A DNA stretch of 64,000 bases from Alphaproteobacteria bacterium (GTDB lineage Bacteria; Pseudomonadota; Alphaproteobacteria; Sphingomonadales; Sphingomonadaceae): positions 868,001-932,000 of the forward strand of contig VBAC01000001.1 in NCBI GenBank assembly GCA_005883305.1. The letters are read 5' to 3'. A model generated the notes under the pieces. That model made no database searches, was not told the origin of the DNA, and saw only the letters and a program-made list of their open reading frames with translations. Position numbers and translations under genes: made by a program. Numbering within the stretch: the first letter of the stretch is position 1; the number at the start of each line of letters is the position of its first letter. Shown here one piece after another: positions 17,450-26,937 of this stretch.

Positions 17450-18639
17450 AAGACATCTTGTTCCTCGCCCACCGAATCCCGTTCCCGCCCGACCGGGGCG
17501 ACAAGATACGCTCGTGGAACCTGCTCAAGCACCTCGCCGGTCTCGCGCGCGTCCATCTCGCCTGCTTCGCCGACGACCGGGCCGACGCCGCGCACATCGA
17601 TGCGCTTCGCGCCGCGCTCGGCGATCGGCTCGGCGAGGCGCAAGTCGAGGTTCGCAGCCGCTCGAAGGCGATGGACGGGGCGCTCGCGCTGGCCGAGGGC
17701 AGGCCGATCTCGCTGGCCCTCTTCGACAGCCCGCGCCTTCGCGCCTTCGTCGCGGCCAAGCTGGCGGACCCTTCGGTAGGCACCGTGTTCGCCTTTTCCG
17801 GCCAGATGGCGCAGTTCGTGCCCGCCGGCGCCCGCCAGCGCTTCATCATGGATTTTGGCGACGTCGATTCCGCCAAGTTCGCCCAATATGCCGAGGAGGG
17901 CTCCGGCCCGATGCGCTGGGTCAACCGGCGCGAGGCGGAGAAGCTGTCGGCCTTCGAGAAAGCCGTTGCCGAGCGCGCCGACCTGTGCACCTTCGTCAGC
18001 GAGGCCGAGGCCGCGCTGTTCCGGCGCACCACCGGTCGCGACAACATCCGCGCGCTTTCGAACGGCATCGACGTCGACCATTTCGATCCCGCAGCGGATT
18101 TCCAGCGCCTCGATTTCAAGGAGCCGCTGGTCCTCTTCACCGGCCAGATGGATTATGCGCCCAATGCCGAGGCGGTGGGTTGGTTCGCGCGGGAGGTGCT
18201 TCCGCTCGTCCCCGATGCGCGCTTCGCCATCGCCGGCCGAAATCCGCCAGCTTCGGTGCGCGCTTTGGCGGGCGGGCGGGTGATCGTCACCGGCGCGGTG
18301 CCAAACATGCGCCCCTGGCTGGCCGCCGCCGACGTGGTGGTCGCGCCCCTGAAGTTGGCGCGCGGAATCCAGAACAAGGTGCTGGAAGCGATGGCTATGG
18401 CCCGGCCGGTGGTCGCCTCGCCGGCCGCGTTCGAGGGGATCGAGGCCGAGCCCGGCCGCCACCTGCTGGTCGCCGACGGCGCGGCGGCGACGGCCGCGGC
18501 GGTCCGGCGGCTTCTGGAAGCGCCGGGAGCGCTCGGCGCGGCCGCGCGCGACCATGTGGAGCGCCATTATCGCTGGTCGGCCAGGCTCGCTCCGCTGGCC
18601 GAAATGGTCGATCCCGGCCGGCGGAGGAAGGCGGCATGA
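17446..18639 (+). CDS. XrtA/PEP-CTERM system glycosyltransferase (GT4-like)
   Basis: This 397-residue GT-B glycosyltransferase is of the TIGR03087 type found in XrtA loci. The N-terminal domain starts FLAHRIPFPPDRGDKIRSWN, where HRIPFPP is a signature of this group. The C-terminal nucleotide-sugar domain includes LVLFTGQMDYAPN, then GIQNKVLEAMAMARPVV with the E-x7-E-like donor-binding motif. It should add a sugar to the growing lipid-linked chain on the cytoplasmic face. It overlaps both neighbours by ATGA, as part of a tight run of coupled genes. Confidence 0.9.
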   Translation: MKDILFLAHRIPFPPDRGDKIRSWNLLKHLAGLARVHLACFADDRADAAHIDALRAALGDRLGEAQVEVRSRSKAMDGALALAEGRPISLALFDSPRLRAFVAAKLADPSVGTVFAFSGQMAQFVPAGARQRFIMDFGDVDSAKFAQYAEEGSGPMRWVNRREAEKLSAFEKAVAERADLCTFVSEAEAALFRRTTGRDNIRALSNGIDVDHFDPAADFQRLDFKEPLVLFTGQMDYAPNAEAVGWFAREVLPLVPDARFAIAGRNPPASVRALAGGRVIVTGAVPNMRPWLAAADVVVAPLKLARGIQNKVLEAMAMARPVVASPAAFEGIEAEPGRHLLVADGAAATAAAVRRLLEAPGALGAAARDHVERHYRWSARLAPLAEMVDPGRRRKAA

Positions 18640-20138
18640 GCACGCTCGCCATCCGCGCTCTGGGCAGCGAGCGCTCGGCCTGGCGGACCCATCTCGCCGT
18701 GCTTGCGGCGGTCGCGGGGGCGATCCTGCTGCTCTTCAGGCGGGACGCATCCGACGTGGTTTCGATCTGGACGAACGATTCGACCTACAATCATTGCTTC
18801 CTGATCCTCCCGATCCTTGCCTGGCTGGTCGCGCAGCGCCTGCCGCAGCTGCGGCGCCTGGCGCCGGCGGCGTGGTGGCCGGGCCTGCTGATCGCCGGCG
18901 CCGGCGCCCTTTCCTGGCTGGCGGGGGAGGCGAGCGGGGTCGATCTGGCGCGCCAGCTCGGCTTGCTGCTGATGCTGGAGGGCAGCGCCGTCGCGATCCT
19001 GGGGAAGGCGGTGACGCGGGGGCTGGCCTTTCCGCTTTTCTATGCCTTTTTTCTGCTTCCGGTGGGGTCGGAGATCGTGCCGGCGATGCAGACGGCGACG
19101 GCGGAGATCGCTGCGGTGCTGCTGGCGCTCTCCAACGTGCCCGCGCACCTCCAGGGCATCTTCATCACCACGCCGACGGGCTATTTCGAGGTCGCCGAGG
19201 CCTGCGCAGGCGTCAAGTTCCTGATCGCCATGCTCGCCTTCGCCGCCCTGGTCGCCAACACCTGCTACCGCTCGTGGAAGCGCCGGGCCGCGTTCGTCGC
19301 CGTCGCCATGGCCGTCCCCGTCCTCGCCAACGGGGTGCGGGCCTGGGGGACGATCTTCATCGCCCACTGGACCGACATAAGCTTCGCCGAGGGCTTCGAC
19401 CACGTCTTCTACGGCTTCTTCTTCTTCGCGATCGTCATCGCCCTGATCCTCGGCATCGGCTGGCGCTTCTTCGACCGTCGGGTCGGCGAGCCGTGGTTCG
19501 ACCCCGAGGCGCTGCAATGCGAATCATTCCACTCCGCGCGGCTCGACCGGATCGCGCCGGCGCTGCTCGCTCTGGCGTTCGCGCCGCTGGCCTGGGTGAG
19601 CCTGGTCGCCGCGACGGGCACGGTCCCGCTGCCCCCGCAGCCCGTCGTTCCGCTGGTTGCGGGCTGGCAGCCCGTTCCGGCCCGTGGCGGCATTCCCTGG
19701 CAGCCGCATTTCGCCGGCGCCGACCGGCTCACGATCCAGCGCTACCGCGACTCGCGGGGCCGAAGCCTCGACCTGGCCATCGCCGTCTTCGTCCGCCAGC
19801 AGGAGGGGCGGGAGCTGGTCGGCTTCGGGCAGGGCGCCGCTGCGCCCAACGGGCGCTGGGCGTGGACCGCGGATGCTCCCGCACCGCCGAACGGACGGGC
19901 GGAACGGATCGCCTCGCACGGGCTGGAGCGGCAGGTCGTCAGCTTCTACCGTGTCGGCGATATCGTGACCGGAAGCGGGGTGGGGGTGAAGATCGAGACG
20001 ATGAAGGTGCGGCTGCTCGGCGGCCCGCAGCGCGCGGTGGCCTTGCTCGTCTCCAGCGATTCGCGCGCGGCGATCGACGATTTCCTGCGCGCGCTCGGCC
20101 CGATCGCTCCGCTCGCCGACCGCGCCGCCGGGCTGTGA
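18636..20138 (+). CDS. xrtA: Exosortase A fused to an EpsI domain
   Basis: This polytopic inner-membrane cysteine protease/transpeptidase processes proteins with PEP-CTERM tails. The catalytic triad is C190 (EACAGVKFL), R235 (ANGVRAWG) and H256 (FDHVFYGFFFF), all inside the membrane region of about residues 1-280, which has seven or eight helices. From about residue 305 to 500 the protein continues as an EpsI-like periplasmic domain (PLVAGWQPV, then a beta-rich region). In other bacteria EpsI is often a separate gene. ATGA overlap with the glycosyltransferase gene. No PEP-CTERM target is encoded in the window. Confidence 0.93.
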   Translation: MSTLAIRALGSERSAWRTHLAVLAAVAGAILLLFRRDASDVVSIWTNDSTYNHCFLILPILAWLVAQRLPQLRRLAPAAWWPGLLIAGAGALSWLAGEASGVDLARQLGLLLMLEGSAVAILGKAVTRGLAFPLFYAFFLLPVGSEIVPAMQTATAEIAAVLLALSNVPAHLQGIFITTPTGYFEVAEACAGVKFLIAMLAFAALVANTCYRSWKRRAAFVAVAMAVPVLANGVRAWGTIFIAHWTDISFAEGFDHVFYGFFFFAIVIALILGIGWRFFDRRVGEPWFDPEALQCESFHSARLDRIAPALLALAFAPLAWVSLVAATGTVPLPPQPVVPLVAGWQPVPARGGIPWQPHFAGADRLTIQRYRDSRGRSLDLAIAVFVRQQEGRELVGFGQGAAAPNGRWAWTADAPAPPNGRAERIASHGLERQVVSFYRVGDIVTGSGVGVKIETMKVRLLGGPQRAVALLVSSDSRAAIDDFLRALGPIAPLADRAAGL

Positions 20139-20151
20139 CGGTTCAAACCTG

Positions 20152-22098
20152 ATGTGCGGCATCGCCGGCCTCTTCCATCCGGACGTCCCCAAGCCGGTCG
20201 ATCCGGCGCGGATCGCGGCGATGACCGAGGTGCTCGCCCATCGGGGCCCCGACGGCAGCGGCATCTGGACCGCGCCCGGCATCGGCCTCGGCCACCGCCG
20301 CCTGTCGATCATCGACCTTTCCGACGCCGCCGCGCAGCCGATGCTGGCCGAGGGCGGGCGGCTGGCGATCAGCTACAATGGCGAGGTCTACAATTTCCGC
20401 GAGGTGCGCGCCGCGCTGGAGGCAAAAGGCCATCGCTTCCGCACGGAGAGCGACACCGAGGTGATCCTCGCCGCCTGGCTTCAATGGGGCCCGGACTGCC
20501 TGGCGAGGCTAAACGGCATGTTCGCCCTGGCGCTCTACGACGCCGCGGACGATACGCTGTTCCTCGCCCGCGACCGGCTCGGCGTGAAGCCGCTCTTCTA
20601 CGCGGAGCTCCCCGACGGCGCGCTGATCTTCGCCTCCGAGCTCAAGGGCCTGCTCGCCCACCCGCTGCTGCGCCGGTCGCCGAGCCCGCAGGGAATCGAG
20701 GACTTCCTCGCTTACGGCTACGTCCCCGACGATAGCTCGATCGTCGAGGGCGTGAAAAAGCTCCCCGCCGGCCATTATCTCCACGTCCGCCGCGGGCGGG
20801 CCGTGTCGCGGCCCGTTCAATGGTGGGACGTCGATTTTTCGAACCCGGTATCGCGGCCGGTCAAGGCGCTGACCGAGGAGCTGGATGCCCGGCTCGGGGA
20901 GGCGGTGCGCTCGCGGATGGTCGCCGACGTGCCGCTCGGCGCCTTCCTCTCCGGCGGGGTCGACAGCTCGGCGGTGGTCGCCTTCATGGCCGAGGCGAGC
21001 CGCGGCGCGGTCGAGACCTGCTCGATCGGCTTCGACGAGGCCGATCATGACGAAACCCGCTACGCCGCAGAGATCGCGGCCCTGTTCGCCACCAATCATC
21101 GCTCGCGAATCGTCGACGCCGAGGATTTCGGCCTGATCGACACGCTCGCCGATGCGTTCGACGAGCCCTTCGCCGACGCTTCGGCGCTGCCGACCTATCG
21201 CGTCTCCGAGCTCGCGGTCGAGAAAGTGAAGGTCGCTCTATCCGGCGACGGCGCGGACGAGGCCTTCGCCGGCTATCGCCGCCACCGGATGTTCATGGCT
21301 GAGGAGCGGGCGAGGGCGCTGCTGCCGGGGCCGCTCGGCCGCGCGGCGGGAGCGCTCGGCGGAGTCTATCCGAAGCTAGACTGGGCGCCGCGCTATCTGC
21401 GCGCCAAGACCACGCTGCAGGCGCTGGGGCAGGGGAGCGGCGAGGCTTACGCCCAGGCGGTGGGCGTCACGCCGCCGCTGATCCGCCGCCGGATCTTCAC
21501 CGCCAACCTGCACGGCCACAATGCGGAGGCGCGCTACGTCGATGCGATGCGCGACGCTCCGGCAAGGGATTCGCTGTCGCGCGCGCAATATGCCGATCTC
21601 AAAATCTGGCTGCCCGGCGACATATTGACCAAGGTCGACCGGACCTCGATGGCGGTGAGCCTGGAAGCGCGCGAGCCCTTGCTCGACCACCGCCTGGTCG
21701 AATTCGCCGCGAGCCTGCCCGCGAGCATGCGGCTGCGCGGCGGCAGCGGCAAATGGCTGCTCAAGCGAACGCTGGCCGGCCGCTTGCCGGAGCATATCCT
21801 GCAGCGCCGCAAGATGGGCTTCGTCACGCCGCTCTCCGCCTGGTTCCGCGGCCCGCTGGCGGCGGAGGCCGCCGCGATCTCGCGCAGCGCCGCGCTCGCG
21901 GAAACCGGCTGGTTCGACCCCGAGGCCATTTCACGGATCGCCGAAGCGCACCGCTCGGGCCGCGCCGACCATGGCCGGCTGCTCTGGCAGTTGCTGATGC
22001 TGGAAAAGTCGCTCCGGCGCCTGTTCGGCTTCGGCGCCGTCAGCGCTCGCCCGGATAGAGCGCCTCGACAAAATAGAGCCCGTCGGGCGGCGCGTTGA
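20152..22098 (+). CDS. XrtA/PEP-CTERM system amidotransferase (asparagine synthase-like)
   Basis: This class II glutamine amidotransferase fused to an ATP-pyrophosphatase domain is the asparagine-synthase-like enzyme of XrtA loci. Cys2 in MCGIAGLF is the glutaminase nucleophile. The PP-loop SGGVDSS begins at S267. The C-terminal half has [15 protein letters not shown] and [14 protein letters not shown], as in AsnB. It may amidate a sugar acid in the polysaccharide. No ribosome binding site precedes the ATG. The stop at 22096-22098 overlaps the end of truA tail to tail by 59 nt; the last 25 or so residues are Arg/Ala-rich and look unlike the family. Confidence 0.92.
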   Translation: MCGIAGLFHPDVPKPVDPARIAAMTEVLAHRGPDGSGIWTAPGIGLGHRRLSIIDLSDAAAQPMLAEGGRLAISYNGEVYNFREVRAALEAKGHRFRTESDTEVILAAWLQWGPDCLARLNGMFALALYDAADDTLFLARDRLGVKPLFYAELPDGALIFASELKGLLAHPLLRRSPSPQGIEDFLAYGYVPDDSSIVEGVKKLPAGHYLHVRRGRAVSRPVQWWDVDFSNPVSRPVKALTEELDARLGEAVRSRMVADVPLGAFLSGGVDSSAVVAFMAEASRGAVETCSIGFDEADHDETRYAAEIAALFATNHRSRIVDAEDFGLIDTLADAFDEPFADASALPTYRVSELAVEKVKVALSGDGADEAFAGYRRHRMFMAEERARALLPGPLGRAAGALGGVYPKLDWAPRYLRAKTTLQALGQGSGEAYAQAVGVTPPLIRRRIFTANLHGHNAEARYVDAMRDAPARDSLSRAQYADLKIWLPGDILTKVDRTSMAVSLEAREPLLDHRLVEFAASLPASMRLRGGSGKWLLKRTLAGRLPEHILQRRKMGFVTPLSAWFRGPLAAEAAAISRSAALAETGWFDPEAISRIAEAHRSGRADHGRLLWQLLMLEKSLRRLFGFGAVSARPDRAPRQNRARRAAR

Positions 22099-22789
22099 AG
22101 CCCAAAGCGGCGCGGTCCTTCGCCTCCAGCGCCGCCTTCAGATCCGCCTTCGTCCATTTGCCGCGGCCGACCAGCTCGAGGCAGCCGACCATCGAGCGCA
22201 CCTGGTGGTGGAGGAAGCTGCGCGCGGCAGCCTCGATCTCGATCGTCTCGCCGAGGCGGCGAACGGTCAGCCGGTCGAGCGTCTTGACCGGGCTTTCCGA
22301 CTGGCAATGGGCCGAGCGGAAGGTGGTGAAATCGTGGCGCCCGACCAGCACCTGCGCGGCGCGGTTCATCGCATCGGCGTGGAGAACCACCGGCACCCGC
22401 CAGGCGCGACCCGCCTCCAGCGCGAGCGGCGCGCGCCGGTTGGCGATCCGGTAGACGTAGCGCCGGCCGATGCAGGAGAAGCGGGCGTGGAAATCGGGCT
22501 CGGCCTCACGGGCTGAGAGGATCGCGACCGGTAGTGGGCGAAGCTTGGCGTTGGCGCCGTCCGCCAGCCGGTGGGCGCTGATTGGCTTGTCGATGTCGAC
22601 ATGGGCGGTCATCGCCAGCGCGTGGACTCCCGCGTCGGTGCGTCCGGCGGCGTGGACGGCCGCTTCCTCGTGGGTGATGGCTTGGATCGCTTCCTCGATG
22701 GCCTGCTGTACGGAAGGACCGTGGGCCTGGCGCTGCCAGCCCATGAAGGGACCGCCGTCATATTCGACGATGAGCCGGAATCGAGTCAC
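22040..22789 (-). CDS. truA: tRNA pseudouridine synthase A
   Basis: TruA makes pseudouridine at positions 38-40 of the tRNA anticodon arm. The 249 residues carry the catalytic Asp D52 in [11 protein letters not shown], plus [12 protein letters not shown] at the N terminus and [11 protein letters not shown] near the C terminus. The GTG start is inside the stop codon of fmt (GTGA overlap), so translation is coupled to fmt. Its 3' end overlaps the XrtA amidotransferase gene on the other strand. Confidence 0.96.
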   Translation of the reverse strand: MTRFRLIVEYDGGPFMGWQRQAHGPSVQQAIEEAIQAITHEEAAVHAAGRTDAGVHALAMTAHVDIDKPISAHRLADGANAKLRPLPVAILSAREAEPDFHARFSCIGRRYVYRIANRRAPLALEAGRAWRVPVVLHADAMNRAAQVLVGRHDFTTFRSAHCQSESPVKTLDRLTVRRLGETIEIEAAARSFLHHQVRSMVGCLELVGRGKWTKADLKAALEAKDRAALGFNAPPDGLYFVEALYPGER

Positions 22790-23691
22790 GCGAGCCTTGC
22801 GCCGGGAGGAATGGGAAAGCCGCGCAGAAGCTCCGCCGGGGTCATCGCCGCCCGGCCCGAGCGCTTGATCAGGGTCGGGACCAGCGAACCCGCGCCGCAG
22901 GCGATGGCGAGATCCGCGTCGAGCACCTCGCCCGGCGTTCCGCTTCGGTCTGAGAGAGTCGCCGCAAGCACCTTGATTCGCTCGCCTTCATGTTCGAAGA
23001 ACGCCCCTGGGGCAGGGTTGAACGCACGCACCTGCCGCTCGACCTCGACCGCCGTCCGGCTGAAGTCGAGCCGCGCCTCTTCCTTGGCGATCTTCGGCGC
23101 ATAGGTCGCGTTGGCTTCGTCCTGCGCCACCCGGCCGACCTCGGGCAGAAGCTCGAGGACTCGGCGCATCAGGACCGCGCCGGTCCGGGCCAGCTCCGCG
23201 GTCAGCTCGCCCGCCGTCTTGCCGTCCACCGCAGCGGGCAGAATGCCCATCATCGGCCCTGTATCCAGGCCCTTCTCCATCTGCATGATGGTCACGCCGG
23301 TCAGGCTGTCGCCGGCGAGGATCGCGCGCTGGACCGGTGCGGCGCCGCGCCAGCGGGGCAGGATGGAGGCGTGGACGTTGAGACAGCCGTGGCGCGGGGC
23401 GGCGAGGATCGGCTCGGGCAGGATCAGCCCGTAGGCGGCGACCACCGCCGCGTCGAGATCGAGGGCGATGAACGCCTGCTGCTCCTCGGCGCCCTTGAGC
23501 GAGGCCGGCGTGCGGACGTCGAGCCCCGCTTCCTCCGCCCGTTTCTGGACGGGCGAAGGCGAAAGCGCCTTGCCGCGCCCCGCGGGGCGCGGCGGCTGGG
23601 TGTAGACGGCGGCGATGTCGTGCCCCGCCTCGATCAGAAGATCGAGCGTCGGCACGGCGAAATCGGGGGTTCCCATGAAGGCGATGCGCAT
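22786..23691 (-). CDS. fmt: Methionyl-tRNA formyltransferase
   Basis: Fmt formylates initiator Met-tRNA using 10-formyl-THF. The 301 residues start [14 protein letters not shown]. The active-site residues are N105, H107 and D143 ([17 protein letters not shown] and GLDTGP). The C-terminal OB-fold domain follows ([16 protein letters not shown]). The open frame continues upstream only through a palindromic repeat and antisense to recR, so ATG 23691 is the right start. No clear ribosome binding site is visible because the repeat begins almost at the start codon. fmt and truA form one unit; def, its usual partner, lies 850 bp away on the opposite strand. Confidence 0.96.
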   Translation of the reverse strand: MRIAFMGTPDFAVPTLDLLIEAGHDIAAVYTQPPRPAGRGKALSPSPVQKRAEEAGLDVRTPASLKGAEEQQAFIALDLDAAVVAAYGLILPEPILAAPRHGCLNVHASILPRWRGAAPVQRAILAGDSLTGVTIMQMEKGLDTGPMMGILPAAVDGKTAGELTAELARTGAVLMRRVLELLPEVGRVAQDEANATYAPKIAKEEARLDFSRTAVEVERQVRAFNPAPGAFFEHEGERIKVLAATLSDRSGTPGEVLDADLAIACGAGSLVPTLIKRSGRAAMTPAELLRGFPIPPGARLA

Positions 23692-23698
23692 AAGCAAC

Positions 23699-23770
23699 GT
23701 CATTGCGAGGAGCGACGCGACGAAGCAATCCAGATTGTGCGCTGGATTGCTTCGCTGCGCTCGCAATGAC
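23699..23770. repeat. Palindromic repeat of the GCAATCCAG family (copy 2)
   Basis: The arms 23699-23733 and 23742-23770 are inverted copies built from GTCATTGCGAG and GAAGCAATCCAG, with an 8-nt loop. It is the same family as the element at 1574-1654. It fills the whole space between the divergent starts of fmt and recR, so the two promoters must overlap or flank it. Confidence 0.85.
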
Positions 23771-23781
23771 AGAGGGGAGGC

Positions 23782-24378
23782 ATGGCATCGCAGGAGATCG
23801 AGGCGCTCGCCCAGGCGCTGGCGCGGCTTCCCGGGCTCGGGCCGCGCTCGGCGCGGCGCGCGGTCTTGCACCTGATGAAGAAGCGCGAGACGGCCCTTCA
23901 GCCGCTGCTTCGGGCGCTCAGCGCGGTCAGCGACAATCTCTCGGTCTGCGCCACCTGCGGCAATGTCGACACCACCGACCCCTGCGGAATCTGCGCCGAT
24001 CCCCGGCGCGACGCCCGGCTGCTGTGCGTGGTGGAGGAGGTGTCCGATCTGTGGGCGCTCGATCGCTCGCGCCTCTTTCCGGGCCGCTTTCACGTGCTCG
24101 GCGGGCGTCTTTCCGCGCTCGAGGGGGTGAGGCCCGAGGATCTCGGAATCGATCGCCTCGTCAGCCGGGTCGCGGCCGGCGGGATCGATGAGGTCGTGCT
24201 GGCGATGAACGCCACTCTGGAGGGCCAGACCACGGCCCATTATCTCGCCGAGCGGCTCGAGCGCTTCCCCATACGGCTCACCCAGCTCGCCCATGGTCTG
24301 CCGGTCGGCGGCGAGCTCGACTATCTCGACGAGGGGACTCTGGCCCAGGCGCTGAGGGCGAGGAGGCCGGTCTCCTAA
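23782..24378 (+). CDS. recR: Recombination mediator RecR
   Basis: RecR works with RecF and RecO to load RecA on gapped DNA. The 198 residues have an N-terminal helix-hairpin-helix ([14 protein letters not shown]), a zinc finger made by C56, C59, C68 and C71, and a TOPRIM domain starting [15 protein letters not shown]. The C-terminal Walker-like region [21 protein letters not shown] is complete. GGGGAGG sits just before the ATG. The gene usually follows dnaX-ybaB; here it does not. Confidence 0.96.
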   Translation: MASQEIEALAQALARLPGLGPRSARRAVLHLMKKRETALQPLLRALSAVSDNLSVCATCGNVDTTDPCGICADPRRDARLLCVVEEVSDLWALDRSRLFPGRFHVLGGRLSALEGVRPEDLGIDRLVSRVAAGGIDEVVLAMNATLEGQTTAHYLAERLERFPIRLTQLAHGLPVGGELDYLDEGTLAQALRARRPVS

Positions 24379-24380
24379 TT

Positions 24381-24493
24381 CCTCCCCGAAACGGGGAGGT
24401 GGCAGCGCGCAGCGCTGACGGAGGGGTCGGGCACGGACGCCATCGACCCCACCACCATGCTTCGCATGGTCCCCCTCCCCGTTCCGGGGAGGA
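24381..24493. repeat. Paired CCTCCCC/GGGGAGG hairpins after recR
   Basis: CCTCCCC-GAAAC-GGGGAGG (24381-24399) and a second hairpin CCTCCCC-GTTCC-GGGGAGG (24474-24492) bound a 113-nt unit. The two outer blocks could also pair with each other. The same CCCCTCCCC stem appears in frame in the coding region at 38328-38350. The unit may terminate recR transcription, but no T-run follows. Confidence 0.7.
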
Positions 24494-24535
24494 GTTGAGG
24501 TTGAAGAATAGGGCCTTTCCCCCTATTTTCGCGCC

Positions 24536-25063
24536 ATGGCACTCCTTCCCATCATCGAGGTCCCGGACCCGCGGCTGAAGCAAATCTCCACGCCCGTCGA
24601 GGCGGTGACCGACGAGACGCGCAGGCTGATCGCCGACATGTTCGAGACGATGTACGCGGCCCCGGGCATCGGCCTCGCCGCGATCCAGGTAGGCGTTCCC
24701 AAGCGCGTGCTGGTGATCGACCTTCAGGAGCCCGAGGAGGAGGACGGCGAGCCGGTCAAGGATCCGCGAGTCTTCATCAATCCGGAGATCGTCGAACACT
24801 CGCAAGCCGAAGTCCCCTATACCGAGGGCTGCCTGTCGGTTCCCGACCAATATGCCGACGTCGAGCGGCCCGAGCGAATCCGCGCGCGCTGGATCGACGA
24901 GAATGGCGCGGCCCACGAGGAGGAGATCACCGGCATGCTTGCGGTCTGTCTCCAGCACGAGATGGACCATTTGAACGGCATATTGTTCATCGACCACCTC
25001 TCCCGCCTCAAGCGCGAGATGATCCTCCGCAAGATCGCCAAGGCCCGCAAGCAGGCCGCCTAA
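24536..25063 (+). CDS. def: Peptide deformylase
   Basis: Def removes the formyl group from nascent proteins. All three family motifs are present: GIGLAAIQVG (44-53), EGCLSVP with metal ligand C99, and QHEMDHLNG with ligands H141 and H145 and catalytic E142. The 175 residues are a normal length. The TAA stop abuts the stop of the convergent channel-like gene with no spacer. Confidence 0.97.
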   Translation: MALLPIIEVPDPRLKQISTPVEAVTDETRRLIADMFETMYAAPGIGLAAIQVGVPKRVLVIDLQEPEEEDGEPVKDPRVFINPEIVEHSQAEVPYTEGCLSVPDQYADVERPERIRARWIDENGAAHEEEITGMLAVCLQHEMDHLNGILFIDHLSRLKREMILRKIAKARKQAA

Positions 25064-25486
25064 TTACTCGCCGAGCTTGCGCAGCTTGGCCACGAGATAG
25101 GCGGTCGACCAGCCGATCAGCAGGAATCCGGCAAGCGCCTCGGCCGCGCCGAGAAGGCGCCACGGATCGATCAGGTGGACCGCGGCGGTGCCCGCGGTGG
25201 TGTAGGAGGCGAGCGAGAAGAACAAAGCCTCTTCGAGCGACGAGGCCGCGCCAAGCGCCAGATAGAGCGCGCCGAACAGGCCGATCTCCGCCAGATGCAG
25301 GACGAACAGCGATAAAGCGATGACGACGATCAGCCACGCCGTCTCGAGCCCAAGCGACTTCTTCTCCAGCTCCTCGTCCTCGATATGGAACAGCTTGGAA
25401 ATGCCTTGAAGCCCCGCGGCGTGGAGCAGCGCGCACAATGCGACCGTGACGAGGGCGGCGCCGAGCTGGATAAGGATGATGTTCAA
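25064..25486 (-). CDS. Small ion-channel-like membrane protein (divergent pore)
   Basis: This 140-residue membrane protein has three or four hydrophobic segments (about 2-22, 47-70, 85-100 and 112-133). The C-terminal half, SLASYTTAGTAAVHLIDPWRLLGAAEALAGF, has the layout of a two-helix potassium-channel pore with a re-entrant loop. The usual filter TVGYGD is absent and reads TTAGTA. I chose a TTG start at 25486 because GGAG lies 6 nt upstream and no ATG or GTG fits. It may be a non-selective or inactive channel relative. The frame upstream of the TTG shows no domain. Confidence 0.62.
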   Translation of the reverse strand: MNIILIQLGAALVTVALCALLHAAGLQGISKLFHIEDEELEKKSLGLETAWLIVVIALSLFVLHLAEIGLFGALYLALGAASSLEEALFFSLASYTTAGTAAVHLIDPWRLLGAAEALAGFLLIGWSTAYLVAKLRKLGE

Positions 25487-25604
25487 GGGCGTCTCCCTCG
25501 CCGCGCGGCGCGCGCGTGCAATGGCTGCTGCTTCCCCTTTATGGCGCTTGAGCGCAAATCGTTTCTGCTCTAGGTTCGCGCTTCGTTCCATCCGGAAAGG
25601 CGCC

Positions 25605-26930
25605 ATGGACCCGCTCTTGCTGCTTCTCGTCGCCGTCCTCGTCGCCGCCGGGGTCGCGCTCGGCTGGTTCGTCGGGCGCGGGCGCGCCGGCGCGGTTGCC
25701 GAGGAGCGCGGAAAGGCCGCCGAATTGCTGCGGATGACCCTGTCCGAGGTCACCAAGGAGCGCGACGAGGCAATGCGCGACCTGGCCGGCCTCAAGGCGG
25801 ACGCGCGCAATTTCGAAGCGCGGATGAAGGAGCTGCTCGAGGCCAAGGAGGCGCTGACCGCGCAGTTCCACGAGGTCGGCGCCAAATTGCTGAGCGACGC
25901 TCAGAAGCAGTTCCTCGAGCGCGCCGATTCGCGCTTCAACCAGGCGAGCGAGAAGAGCGAGGCGCAGCTCAAGGCCTTGCTCCAGCCGGTCGAGGCGACC
26001 CTGAAGCGCTACGAGGACGGGCTGACGAAGGTCGAGAAGGAGCGGGTGGGAAGTTACGAGGCGCTGCGCGAGGCGGTGCAGCTGCTTCACGCGGGCCACG
26101 CGCAGGTCCGCGACGAGACCAGGAATCTGGTCAACGCGCTGCGATCGAGCCCGAAGGCGCGCGGGCGCTGGGGCGAGCAGAGCCTGAAGAACGTGCTCGA
26201 GCAGGCCGGCCTTTCTCCCTATGCCGATTTCCAGACCGAGGTCTCGGTGAACACCGACGACGGGCGGCTGCGCCCGGACGTGGTCGTTCGGCTGCCGGGC
26301 GGGCGCAAGCTGATCATCGACGCCAAATGCTCGCTCAACGCTTTTCTCGACGCGAGCGAGGAGGTGGACGACGCCGCGCGGCTCGCCCATCTGCAGCGGC
26401 ATGCGGCGGCGATCCGCACCCATGCCCAGCAGCTCGGCTCGAAGAATTACTGGGAGCAGTTCGGCGACTCGGCCGACTACGTGATCCTCTACATTCCCGG
26501 CGAGCATTTCCTGACCGCGGCGCTGGAGCAGGACGATCGCCTCTGGGATTGGTCGTTCGAGCGGCGTGTGCTGCTGGCCACGCCGACCAACCTCGTGGCC
26601 ATCGCCCGAACCGTCGCCAGCGTCTGGCGGCAGGAGCGGCTCGCCGAGGAAGCGGCGGAGATCGCCCGGCTCGGCAAGGAGCTTCATTCGCGCCTGGCGA
26701 CGATGGGCGGCCACGTCGCCAAGCTCGGCCGCAACCTCGAGCTCGCCACCGGCGCCTACAACGCCTTCGTCGGCAGCCTGGAGACCCAGGTGATGACCCA
26801 GGCCAAGAGGTTCGAGGCGCTGGAGGTGTCGAGCGGCGCCAGGGAGATCGAGGCGATGCCGGTGGTCGAATCCGCGCCGCGGCCGCTGACCAAGTTGCTG
26901 CCGACGGAAGGCGACGGGAAGCCGAACTGA
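25605..26930 (+). CDS. rmuC: DNA recombination protein RmuC
   Basis: RmuC limits recombination at inverted repeats and holds a nuclease-like domain. The 441 residues start with a membrane anchor at about 3-22 and a long coiled coil (about 25-135). The core RmuC domain follows, with SPKARGRWGEQSLKNVLEQAGL and the endonuclease-like DVVVRLPGGRKLIIDAKCSLNAFLDA, where the D-x-K pair resembles PD-(D/E)XK enzymes. I chose ATG 25605 with GGAAAGG upstream and discarded an open extension antisense to the channel gene. The neighbouring palindrome families fit its proposed role only by coincidence. Confidence 0.93.
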   Translation: MDPLLLLLVAVLVAAGVALGWFVGRGRAGAVAEERGKAAELLRMTLSEVTKERDEAMRDLAGLKADARNFEARMKELLEAKEALTAQFHEVGAKLLSDAQKQFLERADSRFNQASEKSEAQLKALLQPVEATLKRYEDGLTKVEKERVGSYEALREAVQLLHAGHAQVRDETRNLVNALRSSPKARGRWGEQSLKNVLEQAGLSPYADFQTEVSVNTDDGRLRPDVVVRLPGGRKLIIDAKCSLNAFLDASEEVDDAARLAHLQRHAAAIRTHAQQLGSKNYWEQFGDSADYVILYIPGEHFLTAALEQDDRLWDWSFERRVLLATPTNLVAIARTVASVWRQERLAEEAAEIARLGKELHSRLATMGGHVAKLGRNLELATGAYNAFVGSLETQVMTQAKRFEALEVSSGAREIEAMPVVESAPRPLTKLLPTEGDGKPN

Positions 26931-26937
26931 GTGGCGG

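Noticed and set aside
23692-24294. A 201-residue N-terminal extension of Fmt
   Set aside because: It is antisense to recR and passes through a palindrome. Normal Fmt begins [14 protein letters not shown].
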